Shown: piece after piece, positions 49,450 through 58,628 of the stretch
How positions within the stretch are numbered: position 1 is the stretch's first letter
Layout: the number at the start of each line of letters is the position of its first letter
NCBI GenBank assembly: GCA_934432675.1
Contig: CAKRYT010000002.1
Coordinates: 62,001-126,000, forward strand
Length of the DNA: 64,000 nucleotides
Origin: an uncultured Eubacteriales bacterium
GTDB taxonomy: Bacteria > Bacillota > Clostridia > Oscillospirales > CAG-272
Direction: 5' to 3'
Notes under the pieces: generated by a model
Seen by the model: the letters and a program-made list of their open reading frames with translations, nothing else
Database searches by the model: none
Told to the model about the DNA's origin: nothing
Made by a program: the position numbers and the translations under genes

Positions 49450-51246
49450 ATGCAAAACAAGTTCTGTAAGGTACCGCTCACCGAATGCACCCGCACGCTC
49501 GTCGACGTCGCAACGGGACGGAGACCTGCCGACCTCGTCATCCGCGGGGCGAAACTCGTCAACGTCTGTACGCGGGAGTTGCTCGACGGATGCGACGTTG
49601 CCGTCGCCTGCGGCAGAATTGCCGCCGTCGGCGACGTTTCTGCCTCCGTCGGGGAGGGGACAACCGTCATCGACGCTACGGGCAAATACCTCGCGCCCGC
49701 TTTCCTCGACGGCCATATCCACATAGAGTCCTCCATGCTGACGGCGCGCGAATATGCGCGGGCGGTGATACCGCACGGCACGGCGGGCATTTACTACGAT
49801 CCGCACGAAATCTGTAACGTCCTCGGGCTTGACGGCGTGCGCTACATGATGGAGGACGCCGCCAGGACACCGCTCAAAGCCATGATGACGACCCCCTCCT
49901 GCGTGCCCGCCGTCCCCGGCTTTGAGGACACGGGTGCGAAGATCGACGCCTCCGACGTTGCAGAGACCATGACGTGGGACGGTTGCGTGGGGCTCGGGGA
50001 GATGATGAACTTCCCGGGGATTCTCGCGTCGGCGGAGCCGACACACGACATCGTCGCGGCGACGCTCGCCGCGGGCAAGACCGTCACCGGACACTTCTCG
50101 ATCCCCGATACGGGTGCGGCACTGAACGCGTATATTGCCGCCGGGGTGCGCTGCTGCCATGAGTCCACGACCGAACTTTCGGCACTCGAAAAAATGCGTC
50201 GCGGGATGTACGCGATGCTCCGCGAGGGGTCCGCGTGGCACGATCTCGCCGAGGTGGCGAAGGCGGTGACAAAGCACACGGTCGACAGCCGTTACGCCTG
50301 CCTCATCTCGGACGACACGCATCCGCACACGCTCATCGGCGAGGGACACCTCGACCACATCGTCCGCCGCGCCGTCGAGGAGGGGATCGACCCCGTGACC
50401 GCCATTCAGATGGTGACGATCAACGTGGCGCAGTGTTTCGGTATGGATGCGGAACTCGGCTCCGTCGCGCCCTCCAAGTGCGCCGACATGGTGCTCCTCA
50501 CCGATCTCGAAACGTGCCGGGTGGATGAAGTGTTCATCGACGGGGCACTCGTCGCCCGGGGCGGGAAAATGCTCGTTACCCCGCCGCCGTACACCTATCC
50601 CGCCGCCGCACGGAACACGGTGCACCTCCGACCCGTCACCGAAAAAGATCTCCGTATCCCGGCGACGGGGACGGTGCGCGTCCACGCCCTCGAAGTGATC
50701 CCGGCGCGGGTCGGCTCCTACGACCGCCTCGTGGAAATGACCGCCGAGGGAGGCGAACTCAAAGCCGACGGCGCGCGCGATCTGCTCAAAGCCTGCGTCT
50801 TTGAACGCCATCACGGTACGGGTACGGTCGGCCGCGGCTTTGTCAGGGGATTCGGTATCCGGCACGGTGCGCTCGCCCAGACGGTCGCCCACGACGCGCA
50901 TAACCTGCTCGTCGTCGGATCGAACGATGCGGATATGGTGCTCGCCGTCAACACGCTCATCGAATGCGGCGGCGGGCTCGTCGCCGTGCAGGGGGGGAAG
51001 GTCCTCGGGCTCGTGCCGTTGCCCATCGCGGGGCTCATGAACGACATCTCCGCCGAGGAGATGGACGCGCGCGTTTCTGCTCTGGAAGACGCATGGCGGG
51101 CACTCGGGTGCACGCTCCCGTCCCCCTTCATGACCATGGCACTCATCCCGCTCGCCTGCCTGCCGGAGATCCGCCTGACCAACCGCGGGCTCGTCGATTG
51201 CCGCACCTTCCGTATGATGGATCTCATCGAGGAGGAGCCGAAATAA
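49450..51246 (+). CDS. ade: Adenine deaminase
   Basis: Amidohydrolase converting adenine to hypoxanthine and ammonia; 598 residues, the normal size. Metal-binding DGHIHIESSMLTAREYA, then GTAGIYYDPHEICNVLG, PGFEDTGAKIDA and GLGEMMNFPG are the family blocks; the C-terminal domain contains RHHGTGTVGRGFVRGFG-like sequence (here ERHHGTGTVGRGFVRGFG) and GGGLVAVQGGKVLGLVPLPIAGLMN. AAAGGGGG precedes the ATG. It appears to be transcribed through the attenuator at 49380 and ends in its own hairpin. Confidence 0.96.
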   Translation: MQNKFCKVPLTECTRTLVDVATGRRPADLVIRGAKLVNVCTRELLDGCDVAVACGRIAAVGDVSASVGEGTTVIDATGKYLAPAFLDGHIHIESSMLTAREYARAVIPHGTAGIYYDPHEICNVLGLDGVRYMMEDAARTPLKAMMTTPSCVPAVPGFEDTGAKIDASDVAETMTWDGCVGLGEMMNFPGILASAEPTHDIVAATLAAGKTVTGHFSIPDTGAALNAYIAAGVRCCHESTTELSALEKMRRGMYAMLREGSAWHDLAEVAKAVTKHTVDSRYACLISDDTHPHTLIGEGHLDHIVRRAVEEGIDPVTAIQMVTINVAQCFGMDAELGSVAPSKCADMVLLTDLETCRVDEVFIDGALVARGGKMLVTPPPYTYPAAARNTVHLRPVTEKDLRIPATGTVRVHALEVIPARVGSYDRLVEMTAEGGELKADGARDLLKACVFERHHGTGTVGRGFVRGFGIRHGALAQTVAHDAHNLLVVGSNDADMVLAVNTLIECGGGLVAVQGGKVLGLVPLPIAGLMNDISAEEMDARVSALEDAWRALGCTLPSPFMTMALIPLACLPEIRLTNRGLVDCRTFRMMDLIEEEPK

Positions 51247-51268
51247 TCGGCTCCTCTCCGTTCTTTTG
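51232..51268 (+). terminator. Terminator overlapping the ade stop codon
   Basis: GAGGAGCCG (51232-51240) pairs with CGGCTCCTC (51248-51256) across the stop codon, followed by CGTTCTTTT. Confidence 0.7.
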
Positions 51269-51298
51269 ACTCCGATGACCCGTCACGGAGACCATCGT

Positions 51299-51334
51299 CC
51301 CCCGCGCGGAAAACCGCGCGGGGGCTTCTTTGTT
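51299..51334 (+). terminator. Second terminator after ade
   Basis: CCCCCGCGCGG (51299-51309) pairs perfectly with CCGCGCGGGGG (51314-51324), followed by CTTCTTTGTT. Confidence 0.75.
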
Positions 51335-51391
51335 ACCGCGGTTTTCGCGCAGGTACCAGCACGCGAGCAAAATGTAAATTTTCCGGCGGGG

Positions 51392-51420
51392 TTGCATTTT
51401 ATCTCTTTATCTCATATAAT
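51392..51420 (+). promoter_or_regulatory. Promoter of the murD operon
   Basis: TTGCAT at 51392-51397, 17-base spacer, TATAAT at 51415-51420. Confidence 0.8.
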
Positions 51421-51426
51421 GATTTA

Positions 51427-51589
51427 TACGGAATGCGTGCACCGCGCGGGAGCGCGGGCAGGCGCGAGGATACCTGAGAGCCACTCCCCGGCACAGCCGC
51501 GCGGGGGATGCGGGAGGCGGACGCCGCAAACGGGTGGGCGGACGGCAAAAAACGGACGATCACCGGAATTTGTATCGGAGGTAGCCGCT
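51427..51589 (+). other. Long untranslated leader of murD
   Basis: About 160 bases, GC-rich, with several short inverted repeats (for example GCGCGG/CCGCGC types). It matches no riboswitch I recognise and no convincing small ORF is seen. Confidence 0.45.
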
Positions 51590-52921
51590 ATGCCGTCCTA
51601 TGCCATCCTCGGGTGCGGGCTTTCCGCACGGTCCGTCATCGACGATTTGTTTGCCCGCGGGCAGACCGATTTCACGATCTACGTCAGACCGGGGGAAGTC
51701 GCCGCGACGCGGGCAGAGTTCCCCGGGGTGCGCGTCACCGATGCGTGGGAGAACATCCGGGAGGAGTATCTCGTGCGCTCCCCCGGGGTGCGCCCCGATC
51801 TGCCGTCCATTGCCCGCGCCGTCGCGGGAGGGTCGGTCCTGACCGGTGAGATCGAATGGGTGTGTGCCCGCTCACCGGCACCGATCTACGGCGTGACCGG
51901 GAGCGACGGAAAGACCACGACCGCCACCCTCGCCGCCCGGCTCCTGCGGGCGATGGGGTACCGCGTCTGGCTCGGGGGCAACATCGGCACCTCGCTCCTT
52001 CCGCACCTCGCCGAGATCCTGCCGACCGACCGCGTGGTGCTGGAACTTTCCAGTTTTCAGCTCATGACTTTCTCGCCGCGCCTTGCCGGCGCGGCGGTGA
52101 CCAACCTGACGGAAAACCATCTCGACTGGCACCGCGACATGGCGGAGTACCGCCTGGCCAAGCGACGCATCCTCGAAAACGCCGCCCGCCGCGTGCAGAA
52201 CGCGCGCGGGGCGATCGCCCCCGAACTCCCCTCGCTCACCTTTTCCGGGACGGCGGAAAACGCCAATTACCACCTCGGGGAGGGGTACCTCATGCGGGGA
52301 GAGGAGCGGCTCGCGCCGCTTTCCTCGCTCTACACGGGGGCAACCTATCTCGCGGAGAATATGTTGTGTGCCGCCGCACTGACGGGGGCACCTGCGGGTG
52401 CCGTCACGACGGTCGCCGCCGATTTCCGCGGGGTGGAGCATCGGTGCGAATACCTCGGGGTGTTCCGGGGTGTGCACTGCTACGACTCTTCCATTGACAC
52501 GACCCCCGCCCGCACGGCGGCGACCCTCTCGGCGTTCCCCGGCGGGGTGACCGTGCTCGCGGGAGGGCGAAACAAAAATCTTTCCCTCGCCCCCCTCGCC
52601 GCCGCGCTCCGGCGGCACGCCGCCTCGGTCGTGTTCTTCGGTGAGGCGGGAGAGGAAATGCGTGCGGCACTCCTCACGGCGGAGGACGTCGGTGGGTCGC
52701 GGGACACGGCCGGCATACCGCCGAGCCGCTACATACGCGACTTTTCCGCAGCGGTGGAGGCGGCACTCGCCGCGACCCCCGTCGGCGGGACGCTCGTGCT
52801 CTCGCCCGCCGCCGCCTCGTTCGACGCATTCGGCTCCTATCGGGAGCGCGCCGAGACCTACAAACGACTGCTTTACCGGCTCGCCGGAAAGACATATCCG
52901 CAACCACAATCCCAAAAATGA
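51590..52921 (+). CDS. murD: UDP-N-acetylmuramoylalanine--D-glutamate ligase
   Basis: ATP-dependent ligase adding D-Glu to UDP-MurNAc-Ala in peptidoglycan synthesis; 443 residues. It has the Rossmann-like N-terminus YAILGCGLSARSVIDDL, the P-loop GVTGSDGKTTTATLAARLL, ELSSFQLMTF, TNLTENHLDWHRDMAEYRLAK and DSSIDTTPARTAATLSAF. The ATG at 51590 has GGAGGT seven bases upstream. It stands outside any division/cell-wall cluster and leads an operon with the lyase-family enzyme, lipoprotein and cysteine desulfurase genes. Confidence 0.93.
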   Translation: MPSYAILGCGLSARSVIDDLFARGQTDFTIYVRPGEVAATRAEFPGVRVTDAWENIREEYLVRSPGVRPDLPSIARAVAGGSVLTGEIEWVCARSPAPIYGVTGSDGKTTTATLAARLLRAMGYRVWLGGNIGTSLLPHLAEILPTDRVVLELSSFQLMTFSPRLAGAAVTNLTENHLDWHRDMAEYRLAKRRILENAARRVQNARGAIAPELPSLTFSGTAENANYHLGEGYLMRGEERLAPLSSLYTGATYLAENMLCAAALTGAPAGAVTTVAADFRGVEHRCEYLGVFRGVHCYDSSIDTTPARTAATLSAFPGGVTVLAGGRNKNLSLAPLAAALRRHAASVVFFGEAGEEMRAALLTAEDVGGSRDTAGIPPSRYIRDFSAAVEAALAATPVGGTLVLSPAAASFDAFGSYRERAETYKRLLYRLAGKTYPQPQSQK

Positions 52922-52941
52922 GTAAAGAAAAGGAATGAACA

Positions 52942-54201
52942 ATGACAGATCTCCGAAAACTGACCGAGGAGGCAGAGCGCGATCTCGCGCCCCTCTTCGC
53001 ACACATTGACCACGTGGCGCAGGCGAACACCGAGCGGGTGCTCGACGCTTTCCGCGAGGAGCGCGTCTCCGACGCGATGTTCGGTGCCTCCTCCGGCTAC
53101 GGTTACGACGACCGAGGACGCGACGCGCTCGAACGCATTTACGCGCGCGTATTCGGCGCGGAGGCGGCACTCGTCCGCCACTCCATCGCCTGCGGCACGC
53201 ACGCGCTCACCATCGGGCTCTTTGCCCTTTTGCGTCCGGGAGACCTGCTCCTCTCCGTTGCGGGGAAACCGTACGACACGCTCGACGAGGTCATAGGCAT
53301 CACGGGTAAGCCCGGGTGCGGGAGCCTCCGCGACTTCGGCGTGGACTACGACAAGGTCGATCTGCTCCCCGACGGCACCCCCGACTATGCGGGAATCGAG
53401 CGGGCACTCGGGCAGTACGGTGACCGCGTGAAGGTGGTGTTCATCCAGCGGTCCAAGGGGTACCTGGATCGCCCGACCCTGACGGTCGACGAGATCGGGA
53501 CGCTGACGGCGTTCGTCAAAGCGCGTTCCGGCGCGGTCGTCATGGTGGACAATTGCTACGGCGAGTTTGTGGAGGAGCGGGAGCCGACCGCCGTCGGTGC
53601 CGACCTCATCGTCGGCTCGCTCATCAAAAATCCGGGCGGCGGGATCGCCGAATGCGGCGGGTATCTCGCGGGGCGGCGCGACCTCGTGGAACTGTGCAGT
53701 TACCGCCTGACATCCCCGGGCGAGGGCGGAGAAATCGGCGCGACGCTCGGGCAGAACAAACCGATGTACAAGGGCTTCTTCTTTGCGCCGCATATCGTGG
53801 CACAGGCACTCAAAACGGCCCATTTTGCCGCCTATATTTTCTCACACCTCGGATTTGAGACCGAGCCCGCGTGGGACAAGCCGCACGCCGACATCATCCA
53901 GGTCGTGCGCTGCGGGAGCCCCGAACTCATGGTGGCGTTCTGCCGCGGGTTGCAGCGCGGGTCGCCCGTCGACGCCTTCGTCACCTGCGAGGCGTGCCGG
54001 ACACCCGGGTACAGCGACCCCGTCGTCATGGCGGCAGGGGCGTTCACGCAGGGGTCGTCACTTGAACTCTCGGCGGACGGGCCCATCCGCGCGCCGTACC
54101 TCATCTACTTCCAGGGCGGGCTCACCTACGAGAGCGGCAAGGTGGGGATTCTCTCCGCCGCGCGCGCCGTACTGGAAGCCGTGGAGGAGCACCATGCGTA
54201 A
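52942..54201 (+). CDS. Methionine gamma-lyase family (YnbB-type) PLP protein
   Basis: 419 residues, fold-type I PLP enzyme of the group annotated as methionine gamma-lyase family or aluminium resistance protein. It has SGYGYDDRGRDALERIYARVFGAEAALVRHSIACGTHAL, VVMVDNCYGEFVEEREP, and SLIKNPGGGIAECGGYLAG with the likely cofactor lysine. The true substrate of this subfamily is uncertain. It starts 20 bp after murD and its end overlaps the lipoprotein gene by 8 bp. Confidence 0.9.
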   Translation: MTDLRKLTEEAERDLAPLFAHIDHVAQANTERVLDAFREERVSDAMFGASSGYGYDDRGRDALERIYARVFGAEAALVRHSIACGTHALTIGLFALLRPGDLLLSVAGKPYDTLDEVIGITGKPGCGSLRDFGVDYDKVDLLPDGTPDYAGIERALGQYGDRVKVVFIQRSKGYLDRPTLTVDEIGTLTAFVKARSGAVVMVDNCYGEFVEEREPTAVGADLIVGSLIKNPGGGIAECGGYLAGRRDLVELCSYRLTSPGEGGEIGATLGQNKPMYKGFFFAPHIVAQALKTAHFAAYIFSHLGFETEPAWDKPHADIIQVVRCGSPELMVAFCRGLQRGSPVDAFVTCEACRTPGYSDPVVMAAGAFTQGSSLELSADGPIRAPYLIYFQGGLTYESGKVGILSAARAVLEAVEEHHA

Positions 54202-55339
54202 ATCCCGTTTCCGCACCCTCGCGCTGCTCCTGTTGCTCACCGCGTGCGTTCTGCTCGTGTCCTGCGGGAAAGACGACGGCGCACCCAAAGGGTTTTATCT
54301 CGTGTCCGATCCGGAGACGGACGGGTACTGCTTTTACATGCCGGACGAATGGTCCAACCAGCGCGGCTCCGGTACCGTGACCGCCTATCTCTCCGACCTG
54401 TCCACGGCGAACGTCAGCGTTTCCTACGCCCGGACGGACAAGACGGATATGGAGGCGTATTGGAGCGCGTCGGAGGAAGAGCTGCGCCGTGACTTCACGG
54501 ACTACGCGCTCGACCCCGCCACCCCGGAGACGCTCACCGTCTCCGACCACCCGGCATATCTTTATCGGTATGAGGGCACCTACGCGGGCGTGAAGTACGG
54601 TTTTCACCAGTATTTCGTGCTCGTGGGGGACACTCCCTCGGCGGGGATGTACGTCATCACGTACACTGCCTCCAAGGACGCGAATACGCGTACCGGGACC
54701 GTGGACTACGACAAGACCTATGCGATCGCCGCCGCCGTGGCGCAGAATTTCCGCATCTATGCCGACAGCCCCGCGGCTCGCCCCGACCTCGGGGTCAAGG
54801 ACGGGACGACACCCGACGGCATGAAGAAAGCCAACCGTTTTGACCGTTTCGGGCTCGACTTCTACGTGCCGGACGCCTGGCGGGTGGACCTCTCCGACGG
54901 TTTTATCGGTGCGGTCACGGAGGACGGTGCGTCGGTGGGGCTGAACAAACTCTCGTACGACACCGCCGTGAAAAAACTCGATCATTACGGGACGGGTGTC
55001 AGCGACAGCGGCTTTACGCAGGAGGACTACTGGAAACTGCTCCAAGCCGAATACGGTGACTTCTTCGACGAGGGGACCTTCCTGGTAACGGAGGAACCGG
55101 ACTGGGAAGACAAAGAGGGCGGTGCCGGTGCCGTCACGCCCGTGGGCGGTACGTGCACGTACCGCGCCTGCACCTTTACCGCACAGCGCGGGGACAAGAC
55201 CTATCGGGTAACGCTGTACCTGCTCTGGCAGACGGGCAAGGGCAAAGATCTCTATCTGCTCACCTATATGGCGACCCCCGACACCTATGATCTGCACGCC
55301 GGGGACGTGGAGCGGATGCTCCGGGAGATACGGTTTTGA
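54194..55339 (+). CDS. Putative lipoprotein of unknown function
   Basis: 381 residues with a lipoprotein signal: basic MRKSRFR, hydrophobic stretch, then LLVSC with Cys24 as the lipidation site. The mature part is mainly beta-rich, with two segments of similar character (GFYLVSDPETDGYCFYMPDEW and RFDRFGLDFYVPDAWRVDL), suggesting a duplicated domain of the PsbP-like/DUF type in which a D-E-W or D-A-W turn follows a strand. GGAGG precedes the ATG, which overlaps the lyase-family gene. It would be anchored on the outer face of the membrane. Confidence 0.8.
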   Translation: MRKSRFRTLALLLLLTACVLLVSCGKDDGAPKGFYLVSDPETDGYCFYMPDEWSNQRGSGTVTAYLSDLSTANVSVSYARTDKTDMEAYWSASEEELRRDFTDYALDPATPETLTVSDHPAYLYRYEGTYAGVKYGFHQYFVLVGDTPSAGMYVITYTASKDANTRTGTVDYDKTYAIAAAVAQNFRIYADSPAARPDLGVKDGTTPDGMKKANRFDRFGLDFYVPDAWRVDLSDGFIGAVTEDGASVGLNKLSYDTAVKKLDHYGTGVSDSGFTQEDYWKLLQAEYGDFFDEGTFLVTEEPDWEDKEGGAGAVTPVGGTCTYRACTFTAQRGDKTYRVTLYLLWQTGKGKDLYLLTYMATPDTYDLHAGDVERMLREIRF

Positions 55340-56505
55340 CGGAAATCTATTTTGACAACAGCGCGACGACGCGCATCTGCCCCGAGGCACTCCGCGTCTT
55401 CTGTGAGGTGTCGGAGGAACATTTCGGCAACCCGTCCTCCCTCCACGCGCGCGGGGCAGATGCGGAACGGCTGCTTGATGACGCACGGGATACCGTGCGC
55501 GGGGCACTGGGTGCCGCAGGCGGTGCGGTCGTCTTTACCGCCGGGGGGACGGAGGCGAACAATCTCGCCATCCGGGGGAGGCTCCTCGCAAAACCCCGTT
55601 TCAAAAAGGGCGGAAAGATTCTGACGACCGCGGGGGAACACGCCTCCGTTTCCCACCCCGTCGACGCTCTGCGGCGAGAGGGAATGACCGTCGTCGCCAT
55701 CCCGACGGCGGGCGGGGTACTTGACCTCGACGCCCTGCGGCGCGAGGCGACCCACGACGTCTGCCTCGTTTCCATGATGCTCGTCAACAACGAGAGCGGT
55801 GCGCTCTATGACCTCGCCGCGGCGGCGAAGATTGTCCGCGCCGCCTGCCCGGACGCCGTGTTCCACGTCGACGCGACGCAGGCGTTTCTCAAAGTGCCGT
55901 TCACGGTGAAGAGCCTCGGATGTGACTTCGTGACGGTCTCCTCTCATAAAATCCGCGGACCCAAAGGGGTCGGTGCCCTCTGGATTTCTCCCGCCGTCAT
56001 CAAAAACCGCGGTATTGCCCCGGTCACGCTCGGCGGCGGGCAGGAGGGGGATCTGCGTTCCGGTACGGAAAACGTGCCGGCGGTCGCCGCGTTTGCGGAG
56101 GCGGTACGTCTCGGACTCGCGTCCCGCGGGGAGCATATCGCACACCTCCGCGACCTCCGCGACTACCTCATCGACCGCCTGAAAAACACCCCGGCACTGT
56201 CCGGGGTGCGGCTCAATCTGCCGCCTGTGGCGGCACCCCACATCGTCAGCCTGACGATGCCCCGTATCAAGAGCGAGACGATGCTGCACTTCCTGTCATC
56301 CAAGGGCATCTATGTATCCAGCGGTTCCGCCTGCTCCTCCCATGACCGCCATCTGTCCTCCGCCATGCTCGCGTTCGGGCTCACGGAGCCGGAGGCGGAC
56401 ACCACCGTGCGGGTGAGTTTCGGCGTGCAGAATACGCGCGCGGAGATCGACACCTTTCTATCGGTGCTCGCCGAGGGGGTTACGGGGCTCATCCGTACGC
56501 GCTGA
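55336..56505 (+). CDS. Cysteine desulfurase (NifS/IscS family)
   Basis: PLP enzyme that moves sulfur from cysteine for Fe-S clusters or thiolation; 389 residues. MTEIYFDNSATTRICPEAL, TAGGTEANNLAIRG, the PLP lysine in VSSHKIRGPKGVGALW, and the active-site cysteine in YVSSGSACSSHDRHLSS are present. The start is TTG at 55336, overlapping the lipoprotein stop (TTGA), with GGGAG upstream; there is no ATG nearby. With four Fe-S-rich hydrogenase proteins encoded, demand for clusters is high. Confidence 0.93.
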   Translation: MTEIYFDNSATTRICPEALRVFCEVSEEHFGNPSSLHARGADAERLLDDARDTVRGALGAAGGAVVFTAGGTEANNLAIRGRLLAKPRFKKGGKILTTAGEHASVSHPVDALRREGMTVVAIPTAGGVLDLDALRREATHDVCLVSMMLVNNESGALYDLAAAAKIVRAACPDAVFHVDATQAFLKVPFTVKSLGCDFVTVSSHKIRGPKGVGALWISPAVIKNRGIAPVTLGGGQEGDLRSGTENVPAVAAFAEAVRLGLASRGEHIAHLRDLRDYLIDRLKNTPALSGVRLNLPPVAAPHIVSLTMPRIKSETMLHFLSSKGIYVSSGSACSSHDRHLSSAMLAFGLTEPEADTTVRVSFGVQNTRAEIDTFLSVLAEGVTGLIRTR

Positions 56506-56525
56506 CGGCGCATCCCCAAAACGGC

Positions 56526-56571
56526 GGCCGGTGTTTTGCCGCCGTGCGTTCCGGTGTTTTGCCGCCGTGCG
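56526..56571. repeat. Tandem 22-bp repeat after the cysteine desulfurase
   Basis: CCGGTGTTTTGCCGCCGTGCG occurs twice in tandem with a partial third CCGGTGT. ACGGCGGC (56521-56528) can pair with GCCGCCGT (56538-56545), so it may act as a weak terminator for the plus-strand operon. Confidence 0.5.
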
Positions 56572-56653
56572 CTCCGGTGTGACGGGAAACGGCACCCGCG
56601 CGGTTGCACCGACGCCCGGTACCCCGACGGCTTTCACGCCGCCCGGGCCGGTG

Positions 56654-56845
56654 TCAAAAGGTTTCGTGCGCGTCTTCCCGCGTGCGGAGCGAAAGAACGT
56701 AAAGACGCATTTCTTCGGCGTTTCCCGCGCGCATGGCGCGGGTCAGGAGCGCGCTTTTCCCCTCCGGGGAGAGGCGACGGTAACTGTCCCTCGCGGAGCG
56801 GTCGTGCGAAAGCGCGTCATAAAACGAGAGCGGTCGGATCGTCAT
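56654..56845 (-). CDS. Small protein of unknown function (63 aa)
   Basis: 63 residues, charged and predicted helical: MTIRPLSFYDALSHDRSARD, then YRRLSPEGKSALLTRAMR and EEMRLYVLSLRTRED. AAGGAGG lies five bases before the ATG, the best argument that it is translated. The pattern of a short N-terminal segment plus LSPEGKSALL...EEMR resembles small uncharacterised Clostridial proteins. It stands alone on the minus strand between cysteine desulfurase and rlmH. Function unknown. Confidence 0.6.
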   Translation of the reverse strand: MTIRPLSFYDALSHDRSARDSYRRLSPEGKSALLTRAMRAGNAEEMRLYVLSLRTREDAHETF

Positions 56846-56964
56846 ATCTGCCTCCTTGCGGGGGTGACAGATCCGTCACACCCGTATATTCAGTTTGTCG
56901 ACAGAAACGTCTCGCTACCCCCGGAAAAGGGTGGAAACGGGGCGGGTCACACGGAGAGGAGCCT

Positions 56965-57441
56965 ATGCAACTGACACTTATCACGGTCGGCACGGTCAAA
57001 GAGCCGTATCTGCGCGAGGCACTCACGGAATACGGTAAACGCATCCGCGCCCTCGCGGATTTCCGCGAGGTAACCATCCCCGAGGTACGCATCACAGACG
57101 AGGATGACCCGGGAAAAGTAGGCTCCGCATTGTCATGTGAGGGGGAGAAACTCCTCGCCGCCGCACCGCGTGACGCCTATAAGATCGCGCTGTGTGTCGA
57201 GGGGCGGGAGATGACGAGTGAAGAACTCGCCGCGACCCTGCGTTCCGCCGGCGACACGCGCGGCAAGGTCGCGCTTTTCATCGGCTCCTCCCACGGGCTC
57301 TCACCTGCCGTCAAGGCGGCGTGTGACCTGCGGTTGTCCTTTTCGCGTCTGACTTTTCCGCACCAACTCATGCGGGTGATGGTCGCCGAGAGCCTGTACC
57401 GCAGCCTGACCATCATTGCCGGGAAAAAATATCATAAGTAA
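56965..57441 (+). CDS. rlmH: 23S rRNA pseudouridine-1915 N3-methyltransferase
   Basis: SPOUT-class methyltransferase that modifies helix 69 of 23S rRNA; 158 residues, the usual size. The N-terminal MQLTLITVGTVKEPYLREALTEYGKRI and the C-terminal knot LTFPHQLMRVMVAESLYRSLTIIAGKKYHK are characteristic; the SAM loop reads FIGSSHGLSP. The ATG at 56965 follows GAGAGGAG; earlier in-frame starts give non-homologous sequence. Confidence 0.95.
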   Translation: MQLTLITVGTVKEPYLREALTEYGKRIRALADFREVTIPEVRITDEDDPGKVGSALSCEGEKLLAAAPRDAYKIALCVEGREMTSEELAATLRSAGDTRGKVALFIGSSHGLSPAVKAACDLRLSFSRLTFPHQLMRVMVAESLYRSLTIIAGKKYHK

Positions 57442-57493
57442 GACCGCCGTCGGCGGGAAAACAAATCCATTATCAATCGGAGGAAGACGACTT

Positions 57494-58450
57494 ATGACAA
57501 AACGGATCACATCCCTTGTACTCGCATTGGTATTGCTCGGCACCGCCCTCGCGGTGCTCACGTCGTGTGACTTCTCCACCCGTCCGACCGCCTGGACTGG
57601 GAAATACAAGTATGACAATGCGAGGAAATATACGAAAGGGGCGGCGAGTTTCGGCGCGGACACAGTGCGGAGTCTGGACATTGACTGGGGTGCCGGCGTG
57701 GTCCTCGTCGGGCACGACGAGAACGTCACCGAGGTGACCTTGCGGGAGTATGTTTATACCGGCAAGACGGAGGAGACCCCCGTCGCTGTCGCGGAGAACG
57801 AACAGCTGTACTACTGGCACGACGGCAACACCCTGCGCGTCAGGTATCTGCAATCCAAACTCGGTCGCCGTGAGGTGCAGGCGAAGTACCTCTACGTGCT
57901 GCTGCCGACCGGGAAGGCACTGGACACGGTCCGTATCAAGACGGACACCGGCGCGGCCGAGATCAGCGGGATCACGACGACGCTGGCAGAACTGTCTGCT
58001 GTGTCGGGCGACGTCTACGCCAGTGACGCAACGGTGGAGGAACTGAAACTCGAAAGCGTCTCCGGTGAAGTATCTGCCTACGGTACTTTCGGCAAAGCGA
58101 GCCTCCATACGACCAGCGGCAAAGTGTACGCCTGCACGAACGAAACCTATTCCGCATCCCGCCTGACCATCGGTACGGTATCGGGCGAGGTGCTCGTGGA
58201 CGGGCGCGCGAACATCCTGCCGGGTGAGACCGAGATTGATACGGTGAGCGGCAATGTGAAATTCCAGTTTTCCTACGAGACGGCGTACGTCATCGACTTT
58301 CAAACCAAGGGGAGCGGTCTCTACTCCTCGCAGTTCGGTGAGGACGAGACACAGGTGGGCAACCGCTATACCGTCGGGACGGACGGCGGGCATATTGCGG
58401 TCACGACCACCTCGGGCAACGTGTCGGTCGTGCGCGTGATCGAACGGTAA
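57494..58450 (+). CDS. Putative DUF4097-like lipoprotein
   Basis: 318 residues. A lipoprotein signal with LTSC (Cys25) is followed by a repetitive beta-strand region of the DUF4097/adhesin type: DTGAAEISGITTTLAELSAVSGDVYAS, LESVSGEVSAYGTFGKASLHTTSGKVYA, TVSGEVLVDGRANI, TVSGNVKFQFS and TTSGNVSVVRV, each with the VSG(D/E/N)V turn typical of the family. It is probably a membrane-anchored extracytoplasmic beta-solenoid. GGAGG precedes the ATG. It follows rlmH by 52 bp. Function unknown. Confidence 0.83.
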   Translation: MTKRITSLVLALVLLGTALAVLTSCDFSTRPTAWTGKYKYDNARKYTKGAASFGADTVRSLDIDWGAGVVLVGHDENVTEVTLREYVYTGKTEETPVAVAENEQLYYWHDGNTLRVRYLQSKLGRREVQAKYLYVLLPTGKALDTVRIKTDTGAAEISGITTTLAELSAVSGDVYASDATVEELKLESVSGEVSAYGTFGKASLHTTSGKVYACTNETYSASRLTIGTVSGEVLVDGRANILPGETEIDTVSGNVKFQFSYETAYVIDFQTKGSGLYSSQFGEDETQVGNRYTVGTDGGHIAVTTTSGNVSVVRVIER

Positions 58451-58507
58451 CGCGCCCCCGAAAAAGGCGCGGAAACCTGCCCCGCCAAGGGGAACGCCCC
58501 CGCAAGT

Positions 58508-58548
58508 CAAGGGTATCACTTCAAAAAACAAGGGTATCACTTCAAAAA
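58508..58548. repeat. Two 20-bp direct repeats
   Basis: CAAGGGTATCACTTCAAAAA occurs at 58508-58527 and again at 58529-58548, immediately before the bidirectional terminator. Confidence 0.7.
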
Positions 58549-58553
58549 GAAAA

Positions 58554-58584
58554 ACCCCGGCACCGAGGTGCCGGGGTCATTTTT
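58554..58584. terminator. Bidirectional terminator between DUF4097 and tpiA
   Basis: ACCCCGGCACC (58554-58564) pairs with GGTGCCGGGGT (58567-58577). TTTTT follows at 58580-58584 on the plus strand, and a T-rich run (complement of AGAAAAA) follows on the minus strand, so it can end both convergent transcripts. Confidence 0.88.
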
Positions 58585-58628
58585 GTAACGGGGGCGCGGG
58601 AGCGTTGTCAGACCGTTCCGCGCGGATG

